64,000 nucleotides of DNA from ENR-C20 sp942493145. Lineage in GTDB: Bacteria; Bacillota; Clostridia; Acetivibrionales; DTU013. Below, one piece after another: positions 32,171-41,720 of this stretch. The notes under the pieces were generated by a model, which was not told the DNA's origin, searched no databases, and saw nothing but the letters and a program-made list of their open reading frames with translations. The stretch covers positions 186,001 through 250,000 of the forward strand of contig OW818679.1 of the NCBI GenBank assembly GCA_942493145.1, read 5' to 3'. Made by a program: the position numbers and the translations under genes. How positions within the stretch are numbered: the first letter of the stretch is position 1; every line of letters begins with the position of its first letter.

Positions 32171-34195
32171 ATGGATAAAAAGAAGATATTCGGGCTTTTC
32201 ATACCCAGGGCAAGTTTTTACCTGTGGTTCATTCTGGTGCTGCTTGTCATAGTAGCCTTATGGCGTTGGCAGATAGCGATTCCGGGATTTATCCTGCTTA
32301 TTATACTGACCTGGTACAATATCAGATCCGATTACAAAAGAAAGCATGAAATCACTCGATATATAGAAGACCTGTCGATCAACATCGATTCGGCAAACAA
32401 GAACACACTTTTGAATTTCCCAACGCCGCTGGTGGTGACTGACCTTGATGGAACTATAATCTGGTACAATTCTTCCTTCAGGAAAATGTATGACGGTGAA
32501 GACCTTCTGGAACAGACTATAAACAATTTCGTGGATGATCTGCACCCGGGAACCCTCATAAATGAGAATCCCAACAAGGATGACATGAGCATCTCGAAGC
32601 AGGTTACCATCAATGGGATACACTACAAGGTACTCTGTAACTTTACAAAGGTTGAGAATAAGGGCGAAACCTCCAATTTCATTCTGGTGCTTTACTTTAT
32701 CGATATAACCGATCTCGTGGAGATAAAAAAGAAATATTACGAGGAAAAGATCATCCCTGCCCTGATCGTCATCGACAATTATGATGACCTGATGCAGAGC
32801 ATGGAAGACACATCGAGGCCCCAGGCGCTGGCAGAGATAGAAAGAAAGATCAACCAGTGGATGGGCTTTACAAACGGGATAGTCAAAAAGTTCGACAGAG
32901 ACAAATACCTGCTTATTTTTGAAAGTAAATATTTGAAGGATTTTGAAGAAAGCAGGTTTGAAATACTGGATTCAATCAAGGAAATCAATGTAGGTAACAA
33001 GCTTCCCATAACCCTCAGCATGGGCTTTGGCACTAAAGGCCAATCCATTTCCGAAAGCTTCCAGGCTGCAGGAAATGCTCTTGATGTTGCACTTGGGCGC
33101 GGTGGTGACCATGCCGCGATAAAAAGGGGTGACAGCTATAGCTTCTATGGTGGGAAAACCCGGGAGCTCGAAAAAAGAACCAAAGTAAAGGCCAGGGTAA
33201 TTGCCTATGCACTGAGGGAATTGATTGACCAGGCGCCATCCATTTACATCATGGGCCATGACAATGCGGATGTGGATTCAATGGGTTCGGCCCTTGGGCT
33301 GTACCGTGTAATGAGGAGCAGAGGGCGCACGGCGCATATAGTTTTGAACAGTTCCAATGTGACAATAGATGGACTTATTGCAAAAATTCAAAAGGATTCT
33401 GATTATGATGGAATTTTCATTGGAAGGACCGAGGCGCTCGAAAAGGTAAGCAGAAAAACCCTCCTGGTTATAGTCGACACTCACAGGCCAAGCTTTACTG
33501 AAGTTCCCGAGCTTATAGGCAAAACCGACCAGGTGGTAGTAATAGACCACCACAGGCGTGGTGCCGAATACATACAGGATGCAGCACTTGTTTACCAGGA
33601 GACTTATGCATCATCGACAAGCGAACTGATAACCGAGATATTGCAGTACATAGATGAAAAGCTCAAGCTTAAGCCCCTTGAGGTGGAAGCGCTGTATGCG
33701 GGTATCGTAGTAGATACCAAGAACTTTACTCTGAAGACTGGCGTGAGGACATTTGAAGCAGCATCATACCTGAGACGGCAGGGAGCTGATACAACAGCGG
33801 TCAAGCAGTTTTTCCAGAACGATCTGGAGACCTATTCCAATGTTTCATCAGTTGTCAAGGCTGCGGAAATGATTACAAACGAAATTGCCATTTCAGTATG
33901 CAGGCAACAACTCAAGAATGCCCAATTGATAGCAGCCAAGGCGGCAGATGAGCTGCTGAACCTATCAGGGATAATGGCAGCATTTGTCCTGTGTTATTCG
34001 GGCAGTGAGGTATGTATCAGCGGAAGATCCCTTGGAGACATAAATGTACAGATGATACTCGAAAAGCTCGGAGGCGGTGGACATCTCACTGTAGCGGGAG
34101 CACAGCTTCCCGGTATTTCTATTGATGATGCCCGGGAGAAACTAAAATATGCTATAATGGAACATACAAGTGAAACAACCAGAAACGATGCATGA
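32171..34195 (+). CDS. gdpP: cyclic-di-AMP phosphodiesterase GdpP
   Basis: Membrane-bound DHH-DHHA1 phosphodiesterase (YybT family), 674 residues. Two membrane helices (about 14-50) are followed by a PAS-like domain (about 80-185; NFPTPLVVTDLDGTIIWYN), a degenerate GGDEF domain (about 190-330) and the DHH domain (from about 360: MGHDNADVDSMGSALGL, VDTHRPSF, VVVIDHHRRG). The chain ends with the DHHA1 motif LGGGGHLTVAGAQL (about 634). It hydrolyses c-di-AMP to pApA and so tunes osmotic and cell-wall homeostasis. It is followed by rplI and dnaB, the usual order in Firmicutes. Confidence 0.95.
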   Translation: MDKKKIFGLFIPRASFYLWFILVLLVIVALWRWQIAIPGFILLIILTWYNIRSDYKRKHEITRYIEDLSINIDSANKNTLLNFPTPLVVTDLDGTIIWYNSSFRKMYDGEDLLEQTINNFVDDLHPGTLINENPNKDDMSISKQVTINGIHYKVLCNFTKVENKGETSNFILVLYFIDITDLVEIKKKYYEEKIIPALIVIDNYDDLMQSMEDTSRPQALAEIERKINQWMGFTNGIVKKFDRDKYLLIFESKYLKDFEESRFEILDSIKEINVGNKLPITLSMGFGTKGQSISESFQAAGNALDVALGRGGDHAAIKRGDSYSFYGGKTRELEKRTKVKARVIAYALRELIDQAPSIYIMGHDNADVDSMGSALGLYRVMRSRGRTAHIVLNSSNVTIDGLIAKIQKDSDYDGIFIGRTEALEKVSRKTLLVIVDTHRPSFTEVPELIGKTDQVVVIDHHRRGAEYIQDAALVYQETYASSTSELITEILQYIDEKLKLKPLEVEALYAGIVVDTKNFTLKTGVRTFEAASYLRRQGADTTAVKQFFQNDLETYSNVSSVVKAAEMITNEIAISVCRQQLKNAQLIAAKAADELLNLSGIMAAFVLCYSGSEVCISGRSLGDINVQMILEKLGGGGHLTVAGAQLPGISIDDAREKLKYAIMEHTSETTRNDA

Positions 34196-34257
34196 TCAGT
34201 AACAAATAGTATAAGCGGGATGGATAATCACGCAGGAATATAGCGGGAGGGGTCGCA

Positions 34258-34704
34258 ATGAAGGTAATTTTAAAGCAGGATGTAAAGGGTCTGGGAAAGA
34301 AAGAGAACCTATTAGAGGTTAGCGATGGGTATGCGAGGAATTTTCTTTTCCCAAAAGGATTGGCGGTAGAAGCAAGTGCAACCAATATAAATGTTATGAA
34401 AACACGTAACGATGCTGAAAAGTCCAAAAAAGACAGGGAGCTTGCCCACGCAAGGGAACTTGCAGCGAAAATCAAGGAAGTCACTGTTGAAATAAGGACT
34501 AAAGCCGGTGAGAACGGTAAGCTTTTTGGTTCCATAACCAGCAAGGACATCGCTGACAAACTCAAGAGCGATTTCAATCTGGAAATCGACAAGAAGAAAA
34601 TCAATATGCACGATGCAATAAAATCCCTGGGGACAACCGAAGTAGAAATAAAGCTCTATCCCGATGTCAGCACAAAACTTGCTGTCAGGATTGTTAACGT
34701 CTAG
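34258..34704 (+). CDS. rplI: 50S ribosomal protein bL9
   Basis: 148-residue ribosomal protein. MKVILKQDVKGLGKKENLLEVSDGYARNFLFPKGLA is the N-terminal L9 signature; a long helix (about 42-75) leads to the C-terminal domain with GKLFGSITSKDIAD and IKSLGTTEVEIKLYPDVSTKL. It lies between gdpP and dnaB. Confidence 0.97.
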   Translation: MKVILKQDVKGLGKKENLLEVSDGYARNFLFPKGLAVEASATNINVMKTRNDAEKSKKDRELAHARELAAKIKEVTVEIRTKAGENGKLFGSITSKDIADKLKSDFNLEIDKKKINMHDAIKSLGTTEVEIKLYPDVSTKLAVRIVNV

Positions 34705-34735
34705 AAGCATACCATTTGCAAAAGGAGCTGGATTT

Positions 34736-36082
34736 GTGGATATAAGCTCAATTGGAAGGATACCGCCACACAGCCTGGAGGCGGAACAGGCGGTTCTCGG
34801 CTGTATGCTTCTTGATTCCGAAGTCATACCGACAGTCACAGAACTGATAAAGGGCGAGGATTTTTACAGGGACAGCCACAGGGAAATTTTCGAGGCGATA
34901 ATCGATCTCGAAGAAAATGCCCAGCCAGTCGACCTTATTACTGTTTCTGAGAAACTGCAGTTAAGGGGAAGTATTGATGCCGTCGGAGGCCTTGAATATC
35001 TGACAGGTATTTCTTCAGCCGTGCCGACCACCGCCAATGCCAGACACTATACAAAGATCGTAGAGGAAAAGGCGCTTTTGCGCAAGCTTATCAAAGTGTC
35101 CTCCGAGATTGTGAATATGGGGTATGAGGCTAACGAGGAAGCTGAATTTGTAATGGACAAGGCCGAAAAGGCCATTTTCGATATAATGGAAAAGAGAAGC
35201 ACCCGTGGTTTCACCCATATCAAGGATATACTCCTTGAAACCTTCAGTAAGCTGGAGGAGCTCTACAACAGCAAGGGATATATCACGGGCATACCAACAG
35301 GTTTCGCGGATCTGGACTTCAAGCTTTCGGGGCTTCAGAATTCGGACCTTATACTCATCGCTGCCCGCCCTGGTATGGGCAAGACGGCAATGGCCCTGAA
35401 CATAGCCCAGTATGCGGCTGTTCACAGCAAAATCGCTGTTGCCATATTCAATCTGGAAATGTCGAAGGACCAGGTGGTCAATAGGATGCTTTGCAGTGAA
35501 GTAATGGTAGACAGCCAAAAGATGAGGACTGGAAAGCTTGAGGATTCGGACTGGCATAAGATTGCCAAAGCACTGGGCCCGCTTTCAGAGGCGCCTATTT
35601 ACATTGACGATACAGCGTCGGTCTCCGTTATGGACATAAGATCGAAATGCAGGAAACTGAAGCTCGAAAAGAACCTGGGCCTGGTAGTCATAGACTACCT
35701 TCAGCTCATGCAGGGCAGGGGTAATAACACAAACAGGCAACAGGAGGTTTCTGACATTTCCAGGTCGCTTAAGATACTGGCCAAGGAAATCAATGTACCG
35801 GTAGTGTGTATGTCCCAGCTGAGCCGCGGTCCCGAACAAAGACAGGATCACCGGCCAATGCTCAGCGACCTCAGGGAATCCGGAGCCATTGAGCAGGACG
35901 CGGACATAGTCATGTTCCTATACAGGGATGACTATTACAATCCTGATACTGAAAAAAAGAACATCGCTGAAGTGATCGTGGCAAAGCACAGAAATGGTTC
36001 CACAGGAACTATTGATTTAAGGTGGTTCGGAGAATATACAAAGTTTGCGAATCTTGCACCGACTAATAACGGAAACGGTTAG
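34736..36082 (+). CDS. dnaB: replicative DNA helicase DnaB
   Basis: Hexameric 5'-3' helicase of the replication fork (DnaC in Bacillus naming), 448 residues. GRIPPHSLEAEQAVLGCML starts the N-terminal domain; the RecA-like motor has AARPGMGKTAMALNIAQYA (Walker A, about 209), VVIDYLQLMQGRG (Walker B) and SQLSRGPEQRQDHRPMLSDLRESG. The initiator is GTG at 34736, 8 nt after AAAGGAG. A longer open frame overlapping rplI is not supported. Confidence 0.96.
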   Translation: MDISSIGRIPPHSLEAEQAVLGCMLLDSEVIPTVTELIKGEDFYRDSHREIFEAIIDLEENAQPVDLITVSEKLQLRGSIDAVGGLEYLTGISSAVPTTANARHYTKIVEEKALLRKLIKVSSEIVNMGYEANEEAEFVMDKAEKAIFDIMEKRSTRGFTHIKDILLETFSKLEELYNSKGYITGIPTGFADLDFKLSGLQNSDLILIAARPGMGKTAMALNIAQYAAVHSKIAVAIFNLEMSKDQVVNRMLCSEVMVDSQKMRTGKLEDSDWHKIAKALGPLSEAPIYIDDTASVSVMDIRSKCRKLKLEKNLGLVVIDYLQLMQGRGNNTNRQQEVSDISRSLKILAKEINVPVVCMSQLSRGPEQRQDHRPMLSDLRESGAIEQDADIVMFLYRDDYYNPDTEKKNIAEVIVAKHRNGSTGTIDLRWFGEYTKFANLAPTNNGNG

Positions 36083-36118
36083 GCAAGATATCAGATAACA
36101 CAAAGGATTCGTATTATT

Positions 36119-37579
36119 TTGAACAGGGATCAGCTTCAGGATATGGTTGATAAGGTTTTAGATACAATTAACCGCTACAAATTAGTAGCGAACGGAGATC
36201 TGGTCGTATTGGCACTATCGGGTGGCCCTGATTCGGTGGCTCTTTTCCATGTCCTTCTAACCCTTTCACCCCGTTTGGGGATATCACTGCACGCACTCCA
36301 TGTAAACCATATGCTAAGAGGAGCCGAATCGGACGGAGACGAGGCCTATGTCAGCCTGCTCTGTTCACAGTCAGGTGTACCATTGAAAATTTGCCGCCAT
36401 GACATCAGACTTGTTGCAGAACAAAAAGGTATATCATTGGAGGAGGCAGGACGTGACATCAGATACCGTGAGCTTGAAGACTACGCCGATAGCGTGGGTG
36501 CAAGCCGGATTGCCCTGGCGCATAACAGGAACGACCAGGCGGAGACGGTTCTGATGAATATTATCAGGGGTACGGGTATAAAAGGATTGACCGGCATTGA
36601 CCATATCAGGGGGAAAATCATCAGGCCACTTCTTGATACAGACAGGAGTGATATAGAGGAGTACTGCAGGCTGAATGGCCTTACGCCTCGGACGGACAGC
36701 TCCAACCTGAAAAATGATTTCACACGAAATAAAATCAGACTGGATTTAATACCATATATAAAAAGCAATTTTAGTGCCGACATAACAGAAAACGTCTGCA
36801 GGATGTCTTCACTGGCACGGTTGGATAACGGATTCATTGAAGCAGCAGCGGAGGAAGCCTTTGAAATGTGCCGCATCGAAGACGGCAAGGGCTTTGTGAA
36901 AATGAAAGCGGAGTTGATCAGCAAGCTGCATCCGGCATTGATCAAAAGGGTTCTGCGTCTTGCGTCGAGTAAGGCATTAGGTGACCTTAAAGGTATTGGA
37001 ATGGGGCATGTGGAAGACATTGAGGAACTTGTCCGAAGGGGAAGGACAGGCGCATGTATTGAGCTCCCGCGTGGATTGCGCGCCAGTATGGAATACGGAA
37101 CATTGAAACTCTTCATAATGGATGATAAGGCGGCCAAGCCGGTTGCAGCAACATTTGACAGGGCTGTAAACTTATTCGGCAATACGGAGTTTGAGGGCTC
37201 AGGCTGTGTTCTCTGTGCAGGCCTTCTTACCGACATTGTCGATGTTGATAATTACCTCAATATGGGTTATAATTCTTTAGTGCAGTTTTTTGATTACGAC
37301 AGGCTTAAAATGGGAATACGAATACATATAAGACACCGACAGGACGGTGACATTTTTAGGCCATATATGTCGAATGGATCCAAAAAGCTTAAGGAATACT
37401 TCATTGATGAAAAAATACCCAGGGACATGAGAGATAATATTCCTTTGATTGCTTGCGGAAAAGAGATAGTTTGGATCATTGGATATAAAATTAGTGATAA
37501 ATTCAAAGTAACTGAAAATACTAGAAACATATTAAGAATGGATTGGAGCTGCAGGAGGCAAAATGACGGGGGAATATGA
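36119..37579 (+). CDS. tilS: tRNA(Ile)-lysidine synthase
   Basis: Modifies C34 of the AUA-reading tRNA-Ile to lysidine. The N-terminal PP-loop domain has LALSGGPDSVALFHVL (about 33) and LHVNHMLRGAESDGDEAYV; RIALAHNRNDQAETVLMNIIRG is also diagnostic. C-terminal TilS domains follow to 486 residues. The start is probably the TTG at 36119, though its ribosome site is weak; an ATG at 36143 is an alternative. The 3' end overlaps hpt by 17 bp. Confidence 0.94.
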   Translation: MNRDQLQDMVDKVLDTINRYKLVANGDLVVLALSGGPDSVALFHVLLTLSPRLGISLHALHVNHMLRGAESDGDEAYVSLLCSQSGVPLKICRHDIRLVAEQKGISLEEAGRDIRYRELEDYADSVGASRIALAHNRNDQAETVLMNIIRGTGIKGLTGIDHIRGKIIRPLLDTDRSDIEEYCRLNGLTPRTDSSNLKNDFTRNKIRLDLIPYIKSNFSADITENVCRMSSLARLDNGFIEAAAEEAFEMCRIEDGKGFVKMKAELISKLHPALIKRVLRLASSKALGDLKGIGMGHVEDIEELVRRGRTGACIELPRGLRASMEYGTLKLFIMDDKAAKPVAATFDRAVNLFGNTEFEGSGCVLCAGLLTDIVDVDNYLNMGYNSLVQFFDYDRLKMGIRIHIRHRQDGDIFRPYMSNGSKKLKEYFIDEKIPRDMRDNIPLIACGKEIVWIIGYKISDKFKVTENTRNILRMDWSCRRQNDGGI

Positions 37580-38132
37580 AGAAATACTTGTCAGCCGGGA
37601 AGCAATAGAGCAAAAGGTGGCTGAACTAGGCAAAAGGATTTCTGATGACTATCGGGGAAAGGAACTTGTTCTGGTCGGCGTTTTGAAGGGTGGATTTGTT
37701 TTTCTTGCAGACCTGATGAGGGAGATAACCATTCCGGTGGATATGGATTTTATAGCAGTTTCAAGCTATGGAGCATCAACCAGGTCCTCGGGGGTCGTAA
37801 GGATAATAAAGGACATAGATGTGACGGTTACAGGAAAACATGTACTTATTGTCGAGGATCTTGTGGACACCGGCCTGACCCTTCAATACCTGAAGGATCT
37901 GCTGATTGGAAGGGATCCGTTGAGTGTGAGGATTTGTACAGCTTTCGACAAACCCTCAAGAAGGAAGATCGAAATCGAAGTTGAGTACAAAGGAATAGAA
38001 GTTCCTGACAAGTTCATTGTAGGTTATGGACTCGATTTTGCAGGAAAATACCGTAACCTGCCGGACGTGCGGACACTTAAGCCAGAGGTGTATTCAAGTT
38101 CCGTAAACAGCGGTAGTGAGGATGTAGTGTAG
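37563..38132 (+). CDS. hpt: hypoxanthine phosphoribosyltransferase
   Basis: Purine salvage enzyme forming IMP/GMP from hypoxanthine/guanine and PRPP, 189 residues. VLKGGFVFLADLMRE, MDFIAVSSYGAST and the PRPP loop HVLIVEDLVDTGLTLQYL are clear, followed by PDKFIVGYGLDFAGKYRNLP. The ATG at 37563 has AGGAGG close upstream and overlaps tilS, the conserved tilS-hpt-ftsH arrangement. The C-terminal dozen residues (SSSVNSGSEDVV) extend beyond the family norm. Confidence 0.96.
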   Translation: MTGEYEEILVSREAIEQKVAELGKRISDDYRGKELVLVGVLKGGFVFLADLMREITIPVDMDFIAVSSYGASTRSSGVVRIIKDIDVTVTGKHVLIVEDLVDTGLTLQYLKDLLIGRDPLSVRICTAFDKPSRRKIEIEVEYKGIEVPDKFIVGYGLDFAGKYRNLPDVRTLKPEVYSSSVNSGSEDVV

Positions 38133-38243
38133 AAGAACAGGGTTTGTTGTTTTTTGGATATGTTTATGTTAATATTTATATGACTGACTGCTGATAGACA
38201 GCGTTGCTTTACGAGTTGAGTGTTACAACCGGGAGGGAGATTA

Positions 38244-40061
38244 TTGAAGTATTTCAAGGGGTTAAGCTTTTATATTGTAATAATAGTAATAATTTTGTTT
38301 ATAATAACCATCTATTCAAGTTCCGGTGCGCCGGCAGTGATGAGTTATTCCGATTTGATGAATCAGATTGAAAAAAAGAATATCCAGAACATCTCGCTGA
38401 AAGGTGACGAAGCTACTGTTACCCTCATCACGCCGAAGGTTGATGCAAAGACCAATACTACGTATCTGGTATATGTATCTTCCACCGACGCATTCACAGC
38501 ACTTGTTCAGGATGCCTGGAAAGAAGGAAAGGTTAAGGATTTCACTGTTGAAAAACCCCCTTCTGCGCCATGGTGGGTAACAATTTTGCCTACGCTGGGA
38601 CTTATTGTCATCGTAGTTGTGTTCTGGGTCTTTTTCCTCCAGCAGTCGCAGGGCGGTGGTGGAAACAGGGTGATGTCCTTCGGCAAAAGTAAGGCGAAGC
38701 TGAGTACGGACGACAAAAAGAAGGTTACCTTCGATGATGTTGCCGGTGCGGATGAAGAAAAGGAAGAACTCAAGGAGATAGTTGAATTCCTTAAGCAGCC
38801 CAAGAAATTTATTGAGGTAGGAGCCAGGATCCCTAAAGGTATCCTCCTTGTCGGACCCCCCGGCACAGGCAAGACACTTCTCGCCAAAGCGGTTTCTGGT
38901 GAAGCGGGAGTGCCGTTCTTCAGCATAAGCGGTTCGGACTTCGTTGAAATGTTTGTAGGTGTTGGTGCCTCCAGGGTCAGGGATTTGTTTGACCAGGCAA
39001 AGAAGAATGCACCTTGCATAGTTTTCATAGATGAAATAGATGCCGTCGGACGCCACAGGGGAGCAGGAATGGGAGGCGGCCATGATGAGCGCGAACAGAC
39101 TCTGAACCAGTTGCTCGTCGAAATGGACGGATTCGGTATAAATGAAGGAGTAATCATCCTTGCTGCGACAAACAGACCGGACATACTGGATCCGGCGCTG
39201 CTGAGGCCTGGAAGGTTCGACAGACGTGTTTATGTAGGACTTCCCGATATTAAAGGAAGAGAAGCGATACTAAAGGTACATGCCAGGGGTAAACCACTGG
39301 GATCGGACGTCGAGCTTAGCGAATTGGCCAAGAGCACGCCCGGCTTCACAGGAGCAGACCTTGAAAACCTGTTGAACGAGTCAGCTCTTCTTGCTGCAAG
39401 GAAGAACAAGAAGCGCATTGAAATGGAAGATGTAAAGGAAGCTACATTCAAGGTAGTGGTAGGACCCGAAAAGAAGAGCAGGGTCATGAGCGAGAAGGAA
39501 AAGAAGCTTACCGCATACCATGAAGCAGGCCATGCCATAGCAGTAAGAGTAGCATCCACCACTGACAAGGTGGACAGGGTGACCATAATACCTTCGGGTA
39601 GAGCCGGGGGTTATACAGCCCACAAGCCTGATGAAGACAAGACTTACCATACCAAAGCGCAGCTGTTTGAACAGATAGTCATAGCTATGGGTGGCAGAGC
39701 GGCAGAGGATATTGTGCTGGGAGAAATCAGCACAGGCGCTTCAAGCGATCTGAAGATGGCTAATAGCGTTGCAAGGAGCATGATAACCAGGTACGGAATG
39801 AGTGAAACCCTGGGGAACCTGGTATTCGATGATAATGAAGAAGTGTTTATAGGCAGAGATTACGGGCATACCAAGTCATACAGTGAAGAGGTAGCCTCTG
39901 AAATTGACAAGGAGGTCAAGAGCCTGATAGACAATGCTTATGATAAGACCAAGACTATATTGAAGGAAAACATCAACAAGCTGCATAAGATAGCTGAAGT
40001 GCTCCTTGAGAAGGAAAAGCTTGAGGGTATGGAATTTGAAGAGATATTCATGAGCGTTTAA
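38244..40061 (+). CDS. ftsH: ATP-dependent zinc metalloprotease FtsH
   Basis: Membrane-anchored AAA+ protease for quality control. The most likely initiator is TTG at 38244 (KYFKGLSFYIVIIV), 6 nt after GGAGGG, giving 605 residues; the GTG at 38220 would place the ribosome site inside the gene. Two membrane helices (about 8-28 and 105-128) flank a small extracytoplasmic domain. The AAA module has GPPGTGKTLLAKAV (about 204), VFIDEIDAVGRHRG and the SRH region RPGRFDRRVYV; the zinc site is HEAGHA (about 425). The C-terminus is complete. Confidence 0.96.
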   Translation: MKYFKGLSFYIVIIVIILFIITIYSSSGAPAVMSYSDLMNQIEKKNIQNISLKGDEATVTLITPKVDAKTNTTYLVYVSSTDAFTALVQDAWKEGKVKDFTVEKPPSAPWWVTILPTLGLIVIVVVFWVFFLQQSQGGGGNRVMSFGKSKAKLSTDDKKKVTFDDVAGADEEKEELKEIVEFLKQPKKFIEVGARIPKGILLVGPPGTGKTLLAKAVSGEAGVPFFSISGSDFVEMFVGVGASRVRDLFDQAKKNAPCIVFIDEIDAVGRHRGAGMGGGHDEREQTLNQLLVEMDGFGINEGVIILAATNRPDILDPALLRPGRFDRRVYVGLPDIKGREAILKVHARGKPLGSDVELSELAKSTPGFTGADLENLLNESALLAARKNKKRIEMEDVKEATFKVVVGPEKKSRVMSEKEKKLTAYHEAGHAIAVRVASTTDKVDRVTIIPSGRAGGYTAHKPDEDKTYHTKAQLFEQIVIAMGGRAAEDIVLGEISTGASSDLKMANSVARSMITRYGMSETLGNLVFDDNEEVFIGRDYGHTKSYSEEVASEIDKEVKSLIDNAYDKTKTILKENINKLHKIAEVLLEKEKLEGMEFEEIFMSV

Positions 40062-40114
40062 AGAAAAGAAGGAAGTGTTACAAAACACTAATTGAAAACT
40101 AAATACTGAACAGA

Positions 40115-40218
40115 CTTATCAAGAGAGGTGGAGGGACTGAGCCCAATGAAACCCGACAACCGGCCAATTAGGTATCGGTGCCAATTCCTGCAGGGTATAA
40201 TATCCTGAGAGATGAGAA
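40115..40218 (+). promoter_or_regulatory. SAM-I (S-box) riboswitch upstream of metK
   Basis: The sequence starting CTTATCAAGAGAGGTGGAGG and continuing ACTGAGCCCAATGAAACCCG, CAACC, GGTGCCAATTCCTGC and ATCCTGAGAGATGAGA is the conserved S-box aptamer core, including the GGTGGAGGGACTGGCCC-type P1/P2 junction and the kink-turn. Binding of S-adenosylmethionine should favour the downstream terminator and turn off metK. Confidence 0.95.
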
Positions 40219-40227
40219 ATGACCATT

Positions 40228-40258
40228 AGCTCTTTCCTATCTCAGGAAAGAGCTTTTT
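40228..40258 (+). terminator. SAM-controlled terminator before metK
   Basis: AGCTCTTTCCT (40228-40238) and AGGAAAGAGCT (40244-40254) form a perfect 11-bp stem followed by five T. It is the expression platform of the riboswitch, 35 bp before metK. Confidence 0.92.
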
Positions 40259-40292
40259 AATGAACCCGTTTAGATGAAAAGGAGAAGAGAGT

Positions 40293-41486
40293 ATGTCGAG
40301 AAAATTATTTACATCTGAATCTGTAACTGAAGGGCATCCGGACAAAATGTGCGACCAGATTTCGGACGCTGTACTGGATGCAATATATGCCGAAGATCCA
40401 ATGGCCAGGGTTGCCTGTGAAACAGCGGTCACGACCGGCATGGTGCTTGTTATGGGCGAAATTTCTACCAGTTGCTATGTAGACATTCCCAAACTGGTAA
40501 GAAACACTATAAGAGAAATTGGCTATGACAGGGCGAAGTATGGTTTTGATTGTGATACTTGTGCTGTAATTACCTCTATCGACGAACAGTCTGCTGACAT
40601 AGCCATGGGCGTTGACAAGTCATTGGAGGCAAAAACCGGTACCATGTCGGAAAAGGAGATTGCTGAAATCGGAGCCGGAGACCAGGGTATGATGTTTGGC
40701 TATGCTTGCGACGAAACTCCCGAGCTGATGCCTATGCCTATTTCTTTGGCTCACAAGCTTTCAAAAAGACTGAGTGAAGTCCGAAAGAACAAGACTCTTG
40801 ACTATCTCAGGCCTGATGGTAAATCACAGGTAACTGTTGAATATGATGGAGACAAGCCGGTAAGGGTAGACACCGTTGTAATTTCTACCCAGCACGGACT
40901 GGAAGTGGAGCATGAACAAATCGAGAAGGACATTATGGAGCATGTAATAAGGGCAGTGATTCCTGCAGAATTGCTGGATGCCGAAACCAAATACTTCATC
41001 AACCCCACCGGAAGATTTGTCGTAGGCGGTCCTCAGGGCGATTCAGGCCTTACGGGAAGGAAAATAATCGTCGATACCTATGGTGGATATGCAAGACACG
41101 GAGGCGGTGCATTCTCCGGCAAGGATCCGACTAAGGTTGACCGCTCGGCTGCCTATGCGGCGCGTTATGTCGCGAAGAATATTGTTGCAGCGGGCCTTGC
41201 CAAAAAGTGCGAGGTACAGCTGGCATATGCAATAGGCGTCGCTAAACCGGTATCCATCCTTGTGGATACCTTCGGAACCGGCATCATCCCGGAAGATAAG
41301 ATAACTAAAATCGTACAAAAGAATTTTGATCTGAGACCAGCCGGCATCATCCAGAACCTGGATCTGAGAAAGCCCATATACAGGCAGACAGCAGCCTATG
41401 GACACTTTGGAAGGACCGATATCGACCTGACCTGGGAAAGGACAGACAAAGTCGACGCTATAAAGAAGGACGCAGCAGCGATGTAA
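40293..41486 (+). CDS. metK: S-adenosylmethionine synthetase
   Basis: Forms SAM from methionine and ATP; 397 residues, the family length. LFTSESVTEGHPDKMCDQIS (ATP-binding His), GAGDQGMMFGYA (signature 1), GPQGDSGLTGRKIIVDTYGG and GGGAFSGKDPTKVDRSAAY (signature 2 with the metal and phosphate contacts) are all present. Control is by the upstream S-box. A terminator follows. Confidence 0.97.
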   Translation: MSRKLFTSESVTEGHPDKMCDQISDAVLDAIYAEDPMARVACETAVTTGMVLVMGEISTSCYVDIPKLVRNTIREIGYDRAKYGFDCDTCAVITSIDEQSADIAMGVDKSLEAKTGTMSEKEIAEIGAGDQGMMFGYACDETPELMPMPISLAHKLSKRLSEVRKNKTLDYLRPDGKSQVTVEYDGDKPVRVDTVVISTQHGLEVEHEQIEKDIMEHVIRAVIPAELLDAETKYFINPTGRFVVGGPQGDSGLTGRKIIVDTYGGYARHGGGAFSGKDPTKVDRSAAYAARYVAKNIVAAGLAKKCEVQLAYAIGVAKPVSILVDTFGTGIIPEDKITKIVQKNFDLRPAGIIQNLDLRKPIYRQTAAYGHFGRTDIDLTWERTDKVDAIKKDAAAM

Positions 41487-41545
41487 CCTGTAAGAGTAAA
41501 CATAAGGGAGAAGTATAAAGTATAACTATAAAGGATATCTATGGG

Positions 41546-41582
41546 AGCATGCCTGAAGCTGATTGCAGCAGGCATGCTTTTT
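41546..41582 (+). terminator. rho-independent terminator after metK
   Basis: AGCATGCCT (41546-41554) pairs with AGGCATGCT (41570-41578), with further pairing possible in the loop, and TTTTT follows. Confidence 0.85.
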
Positions 41583-41585
41583 CAG

Positions 41586-41647
41586 TTTGACAATCCCCCC
41601 GTCCCTTTGTCAAACCTTTGCTACAATGCCTCAGCATTGTAACAAAG
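41586..41647. repeat. two adjacent inverted repeats, including a GTCCCTTTGTCAA family member
   Basis: TTTGACAA (41586-41593) pairs with TTGTCAAA (41607-41614) around CCCCCCGTCCC, a copy of the GGGACGG repeat family seen at 12.1 kb. A second hairpin follows at once: CTTTGCTACAATGC (41616-41629) and GCATTGTAACAAAG (41634-41647), 14 bp with one mismatch. Confidence 0.75.
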
Positions 41648-41720
41648 ACGATAGTGATGACATATAATATCAGGCGCGTAAAGTATACGTGACTTATGCA
41701 TTGCAGGAGATGAACCCGAA

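Noticed and set aside
36481..37236. 251-codon open frame on the minus strand inside tilS
   Set aside because: Shadow of the well-supported tilS gene; no ribosome site or domain.
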